A stretch of DNA of 64,000 bases from Humulus lupulus (lineage: Eukaryota; Streptophyta; Magnoliopsida; Rosales; Cannabaceae): positions 65,208,643 through 65,272,642 of the forward strand of contig NC_084799.1 of the NCBI RefSeq assembly GCF_963169125.1, written 5' to 3'. Position numbers and translations under genes: made by a program. A model generated the notes under the pieces. The model was not told where the DNA came from. It saw only the letters and a program-made list of their open reading frames with translations, and made no database searches. Positions 53,114 through 64,000 of the stretch are shown piece by piece. Position 1 is the stretch's first letter. The number at the start of each line of letters is the position of its first letter.

Positions 53114-56100
53114 TTATGAGACCAGGCGAATACATCTAGATTTTTTTTGTAAAAATTTTATCAGCTCCGCCTTCCTCTCATTGTCCAGATTTTTCCCGAG
53201 TTTAACGATTCTTGAAGCATCTTCGGGATCGATGTTTACTTCTTCGAGCTCTTCAATAGCTCGGAGCTCAGATCTATCTCCTCCTACTCGCGGATCGATA
53301 TCATCAGTCGGGGTAGTATCTGCACCACTGGCTTGTAGAGGTTCTTCCATTCCAGGAGCAGTCCTTACTTCTTGGGATTCCTCGCCTTCGTCCTGTATGG
53401 CCATCGTTTGCTGCCCGAGTTGTGATTTTCCCTTCATGGAAATGCTGTAGCATTCCCTGGTAACAAGCTGATCACCTCGGACAGTACATATTCTCGCAGA
53501 TGAAGGGAACTTGATCACAAGGTGGCGGACAGATGTTATGGCTTCGAACGCCATTAACGTAGGTTGACCCAAGATTGTATTGTACGCGGTCGGGCAATCG
53601 ACGACCACAAACTCGAGAAGCTTGGAAATAGTTCGTGGTCCTTCACCCAAGGTTATCACTAACTCGATTATTCCGATAGCTGCCAACCCCTCACCAGAAA
53701 ACCCATACAGCATCATGGAGGTTGCCTTCAGCTCGGTTACAGACAATCCCATTTTTTCCAGTGTGGATCTGAATAGCAGGTTCACAGAACTTCCATTATC
53801 CACTAGTGTCCTCCTAACTCTCCGATTGGCGAGCTGGGTGGTTATGACTAGAGGATCGTTATGTGGGAACTGGACATGATTAGCATCTTCTTCAGTAAAA
53901 CTGATTGGTTGTTTCTCCAATCGATGTTGCTTAGATAAACGTTGCTCCGGGACAAACTCAACTCCATTGTGAGACCTTAGCTCATTAATATACCTCTTAT
54001 GGGCACCTCTGCTCATGTCTGCCAGATGAGGGCCTCCAGAGATGGTTGTTACCTCTCCCCCTATTATCGGAGGAGGGGTATCCTGATTCATCTGAGCTCC
54101 GGTCTGATTTGTCAGGGACTCCAGAGCTGATGGAATGTTTTGTCCAGCGAGCTGACTGGGAGTTATTCGATTCCAGGCATACTGAGCCAAAGGTCTGACC
54201 CTGATGAGCTTTTCGATCTCACCCTTCAAGTGTCTGCAATCATCAGTGTTGTGACCAGTGTCATTGTGGAATCGACAAAATTTTGAAGGATCTCTCTTCG
54301 CCCTTTGATTTTTTAAAGGCTCCAGATTTTTCCACGGAAGGCGGGCAGAATTCGCCAAGAAAATGTGCTCTCTAGTATCCGTGAGGTCGGCATAAGTCGT
54401 ATAGATCGGCTTGAACTTCTCCACAAGCTTGTTTTTCTTCGAACCACTCTGACCGCCCTCACCATTTCCCTTCCTCTTGCTACCTCCCCCTCGGTTATTC
54501 TGGGTAATGGTTTGAGCCGTAGCTGTAATATTCGTTACCGCTCCAACAGGCTGGGCAGGGACTTGGCTGGTTCCTGCAACCAAAGCTCGTGCCTCTTCCA
54601 AGTTGATCCACCTTTGAGCCCTGTTCAGGAACTCATCCATGGTGTTGACCCCCTTTCTTTGGATCTCCTTCCATAGGTCGCCCCCAACAAGAATTCTTGT
54701 TCTCATCGCCATGAGCCTAGAACTTTCGTCCGCGTCTCTAGCTCGCGCAGTAATATTGGCGAATCTACTCATGTATGCTTTCAGAGGCTCTCCAGGCTAT
54801 TGCTTTACATTTGCAAGGGAGTCCGCCTTGATGCGAGCCGCCTGAGAAGCCTGGAATGCCCTCTTGAAATCAGCGGATAAGCTCTTCCATGAGTTGATGG
54901 AATTCTTTTTGTATTGCTTGAACCATTGCCTTGTCGGTCGGATTAGAGTCGAGGGGAATACCAGGAACCTCAAATCAGGTCCAATATTGTGGGCCATCAT
55001 TAGGGTGTTGAACATTCCCAAGTGGTCAGACGAATCCCCATCTCCATCGAATTTTGACAAATGGGGCATCCTGAAACCCGGCGGGTATGTTGTTGCAGCG
55101 ATGTTAGGGGTGAAAAGTTTGAGCTCATCCCCTAAGTCATATTCATCTTTTTCCTTCTTTGATAGGAGTCTTTTCATTAGCTCCTCCATCTGGGCTAACC
55201 TCTCGAGGGTTTGGTCCTTGGTTCCCTGGGATGTTCAACAGCTCATATCCGATCGTACGCGTTTGGAGGGTTATTGTCCCTCCAAGCTTGAGCTTGGTCT
55301 GGTGGGACATTCCCGTTATCATGTACTTCGGAAGGACTTCCCTCGTGGTGAGTGCCACTGACTCCATCGCGAGCTGGATTTCTCCTTTGTGAATTCAGGC
55401 GATCTCGTAGATCGGTCTGTGGATCGACTTGAAGGCTCTGAGCCGAACTCAGCTAATTTCTCAAATCTACACCGGTCCTACCACTTCAACGACCCTCCGT
55501 CCAATAACTTCCATTAGAGAAACTTAGAGCTTGCGGTTGAGGATGAGGATCTGGGACATTTTCGCATGCTCGTGGGGCATAAGTAGGGGCAGCGGGAGGA
55601 GGATTCCTCCTGCTGTCCCCATAGGTAGGAACGTTTTGAACGGAACGAGGTGGTGTTGGATGACTTTTGGGCGACAGGGGATGTCTAATTGGCGAGGCAA
55701 TTCTTGTCCCGTCAGGACGTACCAAATTAGCCCGCGGTCGCTTTGCCCCGCCATTTCTGACTCTCTGTGTCTGGCGACTTGATCGTGGCACAGGGAGGTT
55801 GTCTTTGCGGGTTTTCCCTAGACCTTCTTCATGGGTTGTTGTGGGCATTTCCAGGTGCATTTGATGGTGTTACTGAACTCGGGGTCGAGGTTCTAACCGA
55901 CCGGCTGATTTGCTGATGATCCCTGGAAAAGCCATCAAACGGGATTTCTTGGTGATCTTGCGCCATGGGTGCAAAACTCGAGGTCGAGGTTCTAACCGAC
56001 CGACTTGGCCTGGGTCGACTATCCCGGCGAGATTTATGAGTCCCACCTTGCCTCTTTCCGACGTTAACGTCGGTTGCAAGAGGGGGTAGCCGAGCCAAAA

Positions 56101-56356
56101 CCTCCTCGATTTTTTTATTTTTTTTGGCTAAATGGCTCCTTAGCTGCATGTTTTCCAACTCTACCGTAGTTAAGTAATCCGGGTTCAGATTCGGCAGTAA
56201 TGATGCTAAACTCCCGGTGTCGTCATGGCCCATCGGTTGCTTTCTCGACCGTTGCTGGATCTCAGGGTTTTGTTCATCGGAAACAGCAGTATGGTGAGCC
56301 TCCTACCCACCAGGTTAATCCGTCTCATTACCATGTCTCGAGCGAGTAACCACCAT
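53114..56356 (-). pseudogene. Gag-protease of gypsy B
   Basis: The start is the ATG at 56356 (MVVTRSRHGNETD), soon after the primer site, followed by a TAA twelve codons on. Capsid text (PPGFRMPHLSKFDGDGDSSD, RQWFKQYKKNSINSWKSL) is open at 54797-55189; the rest is open for 552 codons at 53114-54772. The knuckle is CRFHNDTGHNTDDC. Protease reads TLVDNGSSVNLLF, with the catalytic DTG changed to DNG. Between 55200 and 55900 the frame shifts at least twice. A short direct repeat (SRSVRTSTPSS / SRSVRTSTSSF) lies in the amino region. Confidence 0.88.
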
Positions 56357-56399
56357 GATGAACTTTGATCTGAATCTTTCACAAAAGCACTAATCTACA

Positions 56400-56418
56400 G
56401 CTCTCAATGAAAGCACCA
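56400..56418 (-). other. Primer-binding site of gypsy B
   Basis: TGGTGCTTTCATTGAGAGC on the minus strand, identical to element A and placed three bases from the LTR. Confidence 0.7.
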
Positions 56419-56421
56419 AAC

Positions 56422-57182
56422 TGTTGACACAGTTTTTCGCCAACAGTGAATTATGAAAATAGCTGGGATGGATTAGTGCTTAATGGTAAACCGTGATAAG
56501 AAAATGATACTTAAAAACACTAGGAACGAAATATCAAGAACACTCTCCCTTTTTACGTGGTTCGGAGGTTCAAATCCCCCTAGTCCACGAGTCTGTATTA
56601 TTACTGTTTATCTCTCTCTCAATTTTGACAGAGTTTTTGTATTACAGAGAAAAAACCCTACCCCTTTTTTCTATCCAAGGTCTTAGTATTTATAGAGAAA
56701 ATCCTTGGATAGGCATTAGGGTCATCACATGAATCCAAATCTCTCGTGTGACCTGTCTCACACTAAATATAAATATTACAATTTATATTAAGGTATGGTC
56801 TAATCATTAGGTGAAACTGATCATGGGTCATCAGGGATAATCGGACATGTGATGTCTGATCATACACGATTATATTACATGTCTGGGATTTCAGGGACTT
56901 ACAGACATGTAATGTCTGTCCACGCACGTCTATATAACGTAACCAGGTTTATAAGGATTCAGGGAAATGGCAGATCTCTATCGTACCCCGAGCTGAATGT
57001 AGTGTCAGCTCATGTCTCGGATGCTATATTTCATAAGTGTTTCCAGCTCGTGCATATTGACCTGGGGAATCGTATTGCCTTCACAGAGGAAATATGGACT
57101 CGTGGATCGTTTCTTACAGTTCTGGGCTAGCCAGCTGTATCCGAGTTGGCCTAAAGACTCGTGCTGACTTTTAGGACGTATA
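56422..57182 (-). repeat. 5' LTR of gypsy B
   Basis: It starts TGTTGACACAG and ends GGACGTATA (final CA changed to TA) before the GTTTA duplication. Compared with the 3' LTR it shows scattered substitutions and one-base indels. The minus-strand TATA box is at 56687-56694. Confidence 0.94.
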
Positions 57183-57187
57183 GTTTA

Positions 57188-57410
57188 ATTATCATATAAA
57201 TTTTAAATAAATAAATAATATCATAAAAATAAATAAAATATGTTTGATATAATGTTTGACATAAATATATTAAAAAATTAGTGCAAAATATTGTCTATAA
57301 TTTAAAAAAAAATCAATTCACTTTTTTTTAGAACGAATTACAGTTCTATAGTATATATAAATATTTATATAAATAATCTCTACATATATGACATCTAAAC
57401 ACAATATTGA
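57188..57410. other. AT-rich spacer between B and solo LTR F
   Basis: No feature recognised. It was contiguous with 39150-39321 before B inserted. Confidence 0.5.
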
Positions 57411-58953
57411 TGTAATGCCTCAAATTTCCTAATAAGGTTTAGGACCTTGATTAGGAGGTCGGCAGGACCATAATTGATTTATTATGCTATTAAATGATAA
57501 TATGCATGTTTAGGTGTATTAAATATGCATGTGAACCTATTTCTGATTAATTGGGTGATTTTCATATTTTGGCCATTTCGGGCATATTTGGCATATATGT
57601 GATATGTGTGTGGTGCTTTATTATTATTTGGTTATGCTAGGGTTACTTAGCACGAGACGATCCTAGGAGGTAAGCTAGTGGAATAGTCACAACGGGATTT
57701 ATACTTGACTCGGAGTGAGTTAAGGGGTATTTAGAGCATTGTCGGGTTATTGGGTAATGGGAATAAATATTTAATGATAAATTGGGAGTTAGTAAGATCA
57801 GGGGAAATTCTGGAGGTTTTGACTATTTTTCCCTCGGGAACATTTTCGGGACCCCGAGCATTAGGATTTGTTTGAGGCTACTTAAGCTTGAAGTAACCTA
57901 TTAAGAAATAAAAAGAACGTTCAGTAAGTTCTCTCTCCCTCTAATTTCCATTTTCGTCTCCCAATCGCATTTTCGAAGGAAACTTAAGTTCTAGGACTCG
58001 AATTCAAGCGATGATCGAGGCATAGCGATCCTAGGAAAGATTAAAAGCTTATTAGCTGGAGGATTTAGTTGGAAACAACTCAATCGGAGGTAATTCAAGT
58101 TTTAAGTTCTGAGTTTTTAAAGTTTTTAAGCTTGAATTGGACTTTGTGTTTTGATGAGTTTTTGGTTGAATTGAAGAGTGGGTTTTGGATCATGGAGATG
58201 TTTGGGAACTTTGATTTTTGAGTTTGGAGATGTTTGGATAGGTTTTTAGAAGGTTTTAAAAGGTTAAAAACAGGGTTTTTAGGCTGGTTCACGGTTGGGT
58301 CGTGGCCCTGTTCTAGGGCGCCGTGGCCCAAGCTTGAAGAAGGAGGAATAGGCTTTGCCAGGGGGGCGAGCCGCGGCATGGTGCATGGAGGGTTGCGGAC
58401 CTTAAGGCAAAAGTTGCCCAAAATTGAGTTTTTTTCATGGGAACTTAACTCTGAGGGTCTGGGATCGATCCTATTACCTAGTTGAGTGGGATTTGATGTC
58501 CCAGAGGCTTGGGTTGGGTTTGGAAGTATTTATTTACTCATTTTAATGAGGTTTTATATTATGGTTGTGACTAGGTTATCACTAGGGGCTTGGAATCAGG
58601 ATCGTGCTTGTGGCTTGTTTATTGGTAACCTGTGCTTGGACCAAAGGTAAGAAAATCTACACCCCATATGTGACATGCATGGTTATCCTCAATGCATGTT
58701 GGATGTTTAAATGTGATGCATGTGATGCACGAGAAACATGTGATTAGGGTATGCCATTAATGTTAAATATGAGATTGATCAGAGCTTGAGTCTCTGTGTT
58801 TGTGCATGATCCTAATTATGCTAGCAATTGTTAAGTAAGCATGTTGAATGCCCTGTATTTGGATATTTGACATATGATATATGCTTGGTAGCATTGCTTA
58901 CTTGTGCGTGGCCCTGACTATTCCGAATTGGCATGGGTCGCGTGTTACTGACC

Positions 58954-60853
58954 TGATAACTCTACAAAATAGAGTTATTTTACCATATTTTATATGCTAA
59001 TTGTTGCTTAGTTCTTGAGTTTTAATTAATTTATTAAGTTTTTAAGTAATTTTGAATTTATTTGGTTTATTTTGATTTTATATATTTTTGTGTGTTTTTA
59101 TAGCTATTTTATTATAATATGTTGTAGTTTAATTATTTGAAATTTGTGTTGTTAGTTTAAAAGTAAAAAAAATGTGATTTTATTGAACTTAATTGCCAAA
59201 GTAAATTAAATTTCAATTAGTATTTTCATGGAATTAATATGAGTTATTTTATAATTGAAAATATTTGATTCTAATTTAATATTTACTTATTTTGTAGGAT
59301 GTACTTTGTAAATTTTTTATGCTTGAAAAAGAAGAGTAAAGGAAATAAAAGTGGCATTTTTGTAAAAAAAATAAGGAAATTTTGGCATTTGAGCAAGGGC
59401 CCAAGCCTTCCAAGCCCAACTTGCCACCTCCAATCACAGCCCAACAAGCTGCCTCTTCCTCTCCCACAGTTTCTCTTCAGCAGCTCTCCTTCATGCCAAG
59501 CATAAATGCCCCAGCTTCCCACGTGACCATTCCAACTCCTTCAGCCTTCACATGCTCCAGCCTTCATTCCAAGTCAACCTCATCAATTCGGCCCAAGCCT
59601 CCCTTCACGCCCAGCTGCAGCTTCATCAGCGCATCACCCCAAAGGCCATCTGCCAGGCCCATTCGGCCCAGTCACGGACCAGCCGCCTGTCTAGCCACCT
59701 GCATTTATCTTGAGCCCACAATGTCCCCTATGACAAAATTGCCAACTTTTTACCATTTTGTCTACACATTTTCACCACAACATCATCATTACACCCTATA
59801 TTTTACATCTACATACTATATTTATTTTACTTAATTAATTTAATCAATTTAATTAATTTAAATTGATTATTTTAACAATCTCATTTTGGCTATAAATATG
59901 GTATTTCAAGACCATTTTAGGGTGCTTAATGTTTTTGGTTACCATCTTTTTCTCTCATTTTCTCTCTACCATTCTCTCTTCCATTTGGGTTTTTCAAGAG
60001 CATTTTGCAAGTATGTATGTCATTTATTTTGTAATTTCTACTCTAGTTATGTGCTTCTAATCTTTTTCATAAGATTATTAAGATCATGATGAAGCAACTT
60101 GTAACTAGGTAATATTTATGTTGTATGTTGATTTCCCTTGTAATACAACAAAGTTTATGGATTTTTCTTCTTCATATATTTCTTTCATCTTAAATATCTT
60201 GTATTTTAGATTGTTAGAACATATTTACACTTTGTTCTTCATTAGTGCATAAACATAATATTCTTTGTGTAAGATATGTCATTAAATTGTACACATCCAT
60301 GCTTAGAACAAAAATATTATGTTTTGCCTTATAAATAATGTTCATTGATTTATTTGTTATTTCATTAGATTGATTTACACTAAATGCTTTGAAATTATAA
60401 TTTTGAAAAGTGAAGAAAAATCCTATCTTTTTATAAGAAATTTGTGCTTAAAATTATAAATCTTTTTGGAAAATGATAGTTTAAATTATTTTAACTATCA
60501 CTAAAATTTGGGAATCAATATACTAATAAATATTATTAAACTTACATTTTGTGGATTCTAGTATCTTAATAATCTTTTCTTTTAACACTTATTTTCAACT
60601 CATTATTGCTTTATTTTTATTCTCTTGAAGAGCTTTATTTTTCAATCTTTTATTTTATGTTCATAATATTAAAACTCATCAATCTTTGGAGCTAGGTTAG
60701 AATTTATTATTTTTGATTTAAAATAGTTTCATTTTCGATTTTAGACAACTCCTTTGGGTTCGACATCCTTGCTTACACGATCACTATTCTATATGGACGA
60801 TTCGTGCGCTTGCGATATATAAATTTTTAAACATACCTGTTTTGGGTCCATCA
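58954..60853 (+). repeat. Solo LTR E, same family as element D
   Basis: It starts TGATAACTCTACAAAATAGA and ends TTTGGGTCCATCA, with exact TGACC duplications (58949-58953 and 60854-60858). It matches the LTR of D throughout but is clearly diverged and about 200 bp shorter. The TATA box is at 59891-59898. It contains a 150-codon ORF at 59382-59834. Confidence 0.9.
59382..59834 (+). other. Proline/serine-rich ORF inside solo LTR E
   Basis: A 150-codon ORF (MAFEQGPKPSKPNLPPPITA...) in the GC-rich U3 part of the LTR, upstream of the TATA box and on the sense strand. The corresponding place in D's LTR also has P/S/H-rich ORFs on its sense strand (50391-50606 and 50001-50249), but they are not the same length or frame. 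This may be captured coding sequence or compositional chance. No domain is recognised. Confidence 0.35.
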
Positions 60854-61819
60854 TGACCTAAGAGCTAGAAATGGCATAAGCGTCATGAACACAGAGCCGA
60901 TAAAAGATTAGATCTAATCGATATCGGCATTGAATGACTCAATGGGCATTAATGCTGGACCGACCCTAAGGTCGATGAAAATTATAAGCGCTTGACTAGT
61001 CTATGACTAGTTACTCAGAGCCAGGGCCTAAGGCCTAGGTGACTATTTTGTCACATGGCTAGGGAGCGGAATCCCATGGTTGTGACTCTATGGTCACTCG
61101 ATAGGTTTATGTTGGTGACTATTTCATCAAACACCTACCTTGTTTAAGCTAGTGAAAGGATCACTTATTTGTAAAACCCAGGTGACCCTATCGTCACATG
61201 GCTAATGGGAACATAACCCACCTTAGTGACTCTTACAACTGTCACTCTTCTATTTAGGGCTAAAAGCCCTGGATGATTATTATGGTCATCGGTTGATGTT
61301 TTATACTCAACATTACTTGAACTTATTTGCATGCGTGATTAAGGTTGTTATTGTTAGGCATGCACTTTATGATATGATGACATGTTATTACTGTTCATGA
61401 GCATATTGAGTTTTCTTGTTGGGATTCGCTTCATGGGTGCTATGTGGTGCAGGTAAAGACCAAAGAAAGCTGGACCGTCTTTGAGTTGGAGAGCTTAGGT
61501 GACGATGTGTACATATGCAGCTGCTCGACCGCCACGACCGAGGGTTGAAAGAGGAACTAGGTTTAAACCCTGTTTTGCCGCTTAGATCGGCTGGTTGTAA
61601 ATATTTTGTTGTAATAAACATTTAAATTATATTTTTGGGATCCCAATGTATACAGTAAACGTTCTAATGAAACGTTATATCTTAACCAAAAATTTTAATC
61701 CCTAAACCGCTAATCATACTTAGTTACACGATTATGGCCAAATGACTCGATTAGCGAGTTTAGCACTGTTTAAAAAGGCACACCGTAACGGTCCCTGGAG
61801 TTTAGGGCGTTACAATTGA

Positions 61820-62640
61820 CATAGATATATATTACATGAATACATGACATATATATAAATTACAATAATATTTAAAAAAAATTAATAATAGAACAAAGTA
61901 AGAATAGAAAAAGTCATAGTGTAGAGTAGTATACATGCATCAACTATTTTTAATTTTTAATGTATCTCGCAATGTCCTTTGGTGAATTTGATGAAGAAAA
62001 AGGGCTACAATCACTTGATTAAAAAATAAACTATCACACAAATTTATAAGATAATAAAATGATATGTATGACTTTATTATTTTTAAATAAATATAATTTA
62101 ATTATTTAAATTATCATAAAATATCCTATTTTAATTAATTAATTTATTTATTTTTGTTAAAGTTTATGTTTGTTTTAGTTTTTAAATTTGGCAGTGACAA
62201 CAAGAGATTGTATATTATATGTTTAATATAATATTAATATTATACATGGATTTTAAATTTAAGTTTGTTGCTAGTTTTTTTTTTTAAATAAGTCTGTCTC
62301 TAGTTGATAGTAGATTATATTATGTTATATGTTTAATATGATATTATTCTAATACGTGAAGTTTAAGTCTAAGTTTAATTAAATTTTAGTTAAGTTATAA
62401 AACCTATGGTTTTATTATTTTTAAATAATTGTTATTGTAAAATATCTCAAAAATATCATATTTTAATTTGTTTAATTATTTATTTATTTAAGTAGTTTAC
62501 AATCTAGTGTTAAATATAAGAATATTCTGTTATATATAAGAATATTTCGTTAAAGTTAAAGTTAAATAAAAAAATAAAAATTAGTTAAAAGCAAGAATTT
62601 TAGTTATCTACACACTTATTATGTAGAAGAGATATATACA
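61820..62640. other. AT-rich intergenic DNA
   Basis: Nothing recognised apart from simple TTTAATTA-like words. Confidence 0.5.
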
Positions 62641-62644
62641 CCAA

Positions 62645-62788
62645 CAACAGCACAAAAATTTTCATATTCATAGTTGACAAAACACAATACTCAAAGTAGT
62701 TTTTAATAAGTTGTGTTTCATCTATAAATGTGAAATTACTAATGAGAACTTAATGGTTTGAGAAATTATTGGTAGTCACACTGACTTC
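62645..62788. repeat. 144-bp direct repeat, copy 1
   Basis: CAACAGCACAAAAATTTTCA... to ...CTGACTTC. It matches 63092-63235 over equal length with only a handful of substitutions. Confidence 0.85.
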
Positions 62789-63091
62789 TGTTGAAAATTA
62801 AAATGCATTTGGGGGAGAACTTGTGTTTTTGGCTTGATCCAAAATGGTGGGACTACATCTCTATTTATAGGACTCTATGGACTTTTCTAGAAACACAATT
62901 AAATTATTAACTAGTAGATTATTCTAGATAATTCTCATCTACCAACTAAGAAATGAGAATTCTAAAATGCTAAAGACTCAACAACCTCTAGTAAATACAT
63001 GAACATTCTAGAAACTCTAGTAAATACATGAAGAGACTAGAAACTCTAGTAAATATATGAAAACTCTATAAATAAATCAAGTTTAATATTC
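62789..63091. other. LTR-like spacer between the 144-bp repeats
   Basis: About 300 bp starting TGTTGAAAATT and running into ATATTCCAACA, LTR-like inverted ends, with CTATTTATAGGACT at about 62860 resembling an LTR promoter. It includes three copies of AACTCTAGTAAATACATGA (62990-63060). Together with the flanking repeats it looks like part of a tandem TRIM-like (LTR-internal-LTR-internal) structure, but primer site and polypurine tract are not convincing. Confidence 0.4.
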
Positions 63092-63235
63092 CAACAGCAC
63101 AAAAATTTTCATATCCACAGTTGACAAAACACAATACTCAAAGTAGTTTTTAATAAGATGTGTTTCATCTATAAATGTGAAATTACTAATGAGAACTTAG
63201 TCGTTTGAGAAATTATTGGTAGTCACGCTGACTTC
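63092..63235. repeat. 144-bp direct repeat, copy 2
   Basis: Second copy of the repeat at 62645. Sequence diverges immediately after CTGACTTC. Confidence 0.85.
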
Positions 63236-63720
63236 GTGACTAGCAGCATGTTACAGAAACTTTCATCCATAGTAAACATGTAGCTTTAAATCACAACTTT
63301 GTATCATGATCAACTATTGAATAGTCGATTCCTAGCTTTATAGCACAATATGCAAATTAAGCATTTTTATCTTTTTTATTTTTTAAGGGAGGCTAAGGAT
63401 TAAGGAGATTAATCCCATCCTTGCTGATAAAAGATAATATTACAACTTTTTTAGTTTTATACAATATTGAACACGAGAAGAGAAACACATCGCCACATTT
63501 TAAGAACCTCAAGTTATTTCATTGGGTTCTCTTCTCACATTGCAACTTTAAGTAGCATATTTACAATAAATCATGCCAAAACTCTACATAAAAAGTGAAG
63601 GCTGCATCTTTGTTGCGAAGATCAACTATAAATTCGAGAATTTAGTTTCCTTGCATCTTCACTAAATATCTCTTCTTTTCTCCTTTAAGCAAACTTAACT
63701 TGACTTCAATCATGAGGATC
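63236..63720. other. Downstream flank of the gene at 63721
   Basis: No ORF of note. The part nearest 63721 would be the 3' untranslated region or an intron of the minus-strand gene. Confidence 0.4.
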
Positions 63721-63966
63721 TTAAGCTCTTCTACTTGGATGTTGACCCTTTACATTTTTTGAAGTTCTTTTATGGTTATGAGCAGCACCACCTGCTGATC
63801 TTGAAACATCACAAGGATCCTGAAACCCGATGTTTTCGACAGCTCCAATGGTATTAAACAGCCGTCTCTTGTAAACTTCCTCAACCAACGACCGGTGTAG
63901 CAATTGACTGCGTATGTCAACTAATGATCTGTTCCTCATCAGTTTAAGGCTATCCATAGCGACCAT
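63721..63966 (-). CDS. Unrecognised conserved-looking plant gene (81 codons)
   Basis: The minus-strand ORF starts at 63966 with a good plant context (AAAATGGTC) and reads [20 protein letters not shown], then [20 protein letters not shown] and [11 protein letters not shown], ending in a basic tail. Unlike other short ORFs here it has normal amino-acid composition, an amphipathic helix-like middle and no resemblance to a transposon protein. It may be complete as a small basic protein or be the first exon of a longer gene. No signal peptide or membrane segment is seen. I do not recognise the family. Confidence 0.5.
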   Translation of the reverse strand: MVAMDSLKLMRNRSLVDIRSQLLHRSLVEEVYKRRLFNTIGAVENIGFQDPCDVSRSAGGAAHNHKRTSKNVKGQHPSRRA

Positions 63967-64000
63967 TTTATGCTTTTCCTTTGAAGTAGGGGCTGATAGT

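Larger units (their letters stand above)
39327..57182 (-). mobile_element. Full-length Ty3/gypsy element B, Tat lineage, with nested element D
   Basis: LTRs at 39327-40085 and 56422-57182 are flanked by exact GTTTA duplications (39322-39326 and 57183-57187). Minus-strand order is LTR, primer site (same 19 bases as element A), gag-protease, RT, RNase H, second RNase H, integrase, LTR. The opposite strand carries an intron-bearing antisense gene (41132-43759). A 5.6-kb element D interrupts integrase. Without D the element is about 12.2 kb, similar to A. Gag-pol has many stops and frameshifts. LTR sequence and pol differ clearly from A, so B is a separate family of the same lineage. Confidence 0.93.
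57411..61814 (+). repeat. Large solo LTR F, with nested LTR E
   Basis: It starts TGTAATGCC and ends GGCGTTACA, near-perfect inverted ends, between exact ATTGA duplications (57406-57410 and 61815-61819). Without E and its duplication it is about 2.5 kb. Long LTRs with TGTAA...TTACA ends are typical of chromovirus-type (Tekay/Del-like) gypsy elements, but no internal domain remains to confirm this. A GC-rich block lies at 58290-58420. Internal DNA was lost by LTR recombination. Confidence 0.85.

Noticed and set aside
56849..57130. 93-codon ORF MMSDHTRLYYMSG...
   Set aside because: It lies in the 5' LTR of gypsy B, antisense to the element; the 3' LTR version (39783-40028) is not frame-conserved.

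Overview
This is plant nuclear DNA, almost certainly from a eudicot with a repeat-rich genome. The evidence is a very AT-rich background, plant-type LTR retrotransposons (Ty1/copia and Tat-lineage Ty3/gypsy), an L1-type LINE, Mutator-type MITEs, fold-back elements, and almost no host coding sequence. The species cannot be named from this window. No rRNA, tRNA, CRISPR or bacterial operon structure was seen. About 80 percent of the window is transposable-element DNA, much of it nested. Boundaries below rest on matching terminal repeats and target-site duplications (TSDs) that I read directly. Single letters are labels used only in this report.

Region 1 (1-22373): the antisense 5' LTR of an old copia element (H) and its leader. 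Four later insertions interrupt it: a complete Tat-type gypsy element A (2621-14666, minus strand, TSD ATCAT); a copia element J (15317-21678, plus strand) that has lost nearly all of gag-pol and carries a solo gypsy LTR C (16529-17730, TSD ATTAT) in its own 5' LTR; and a MULE-type MITE M1 (21942-22305, 9-bp TSD).

Region 2 (22374-25922): fragments of a possible host or transposon gene on the minus strand, a degenerate repeat array, and two adjacent fold-back elements. Region 3 (25923-30631): a gag-only copia element G of the TR-GAG kind. Region 4 (30632-39326): a third fold-back element, MITE M2, a full-length but dead LINE (31740-36569), a SINE-like insertion, and AT-rich DNA.

Region 5 (39327-57182): a second Tat element B (minus strand, TSD GTTTA). 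Its integrase gene is split by a non-autonomous element D (45373-51006, TSD GTGAG) whose two long terminal segments are in inverted rather than direct orientation. Region 6 (57411-61814): a large solo LTR F (TSD ATTGA) that contains another solo LTR E (58954-60853, TSD TGACC) of the same family as D. Region 7 (61815-64000): AT-rich DNA with a 144-bp direct repeat, and the start of an unrecognised, probably real plant gene on the minus strand (63721-63966).

The most interesting system is in A and B. Both carry, between pol and the 3' LTR and on the opposite strand to gag-pol, an intron-containing gene with its own TATA box, a probable 5'-UTR intron and conserved intron phases. It encodes a Transposase_28 (putative gypsy-type transposon) domain followed by a coiled coil. 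Extra antisense ORFs are known in Tat elements, but their function is not established. Both copies here are broken by stops or frameshifts. The second most interesting structure is the inverted-LTR element D.
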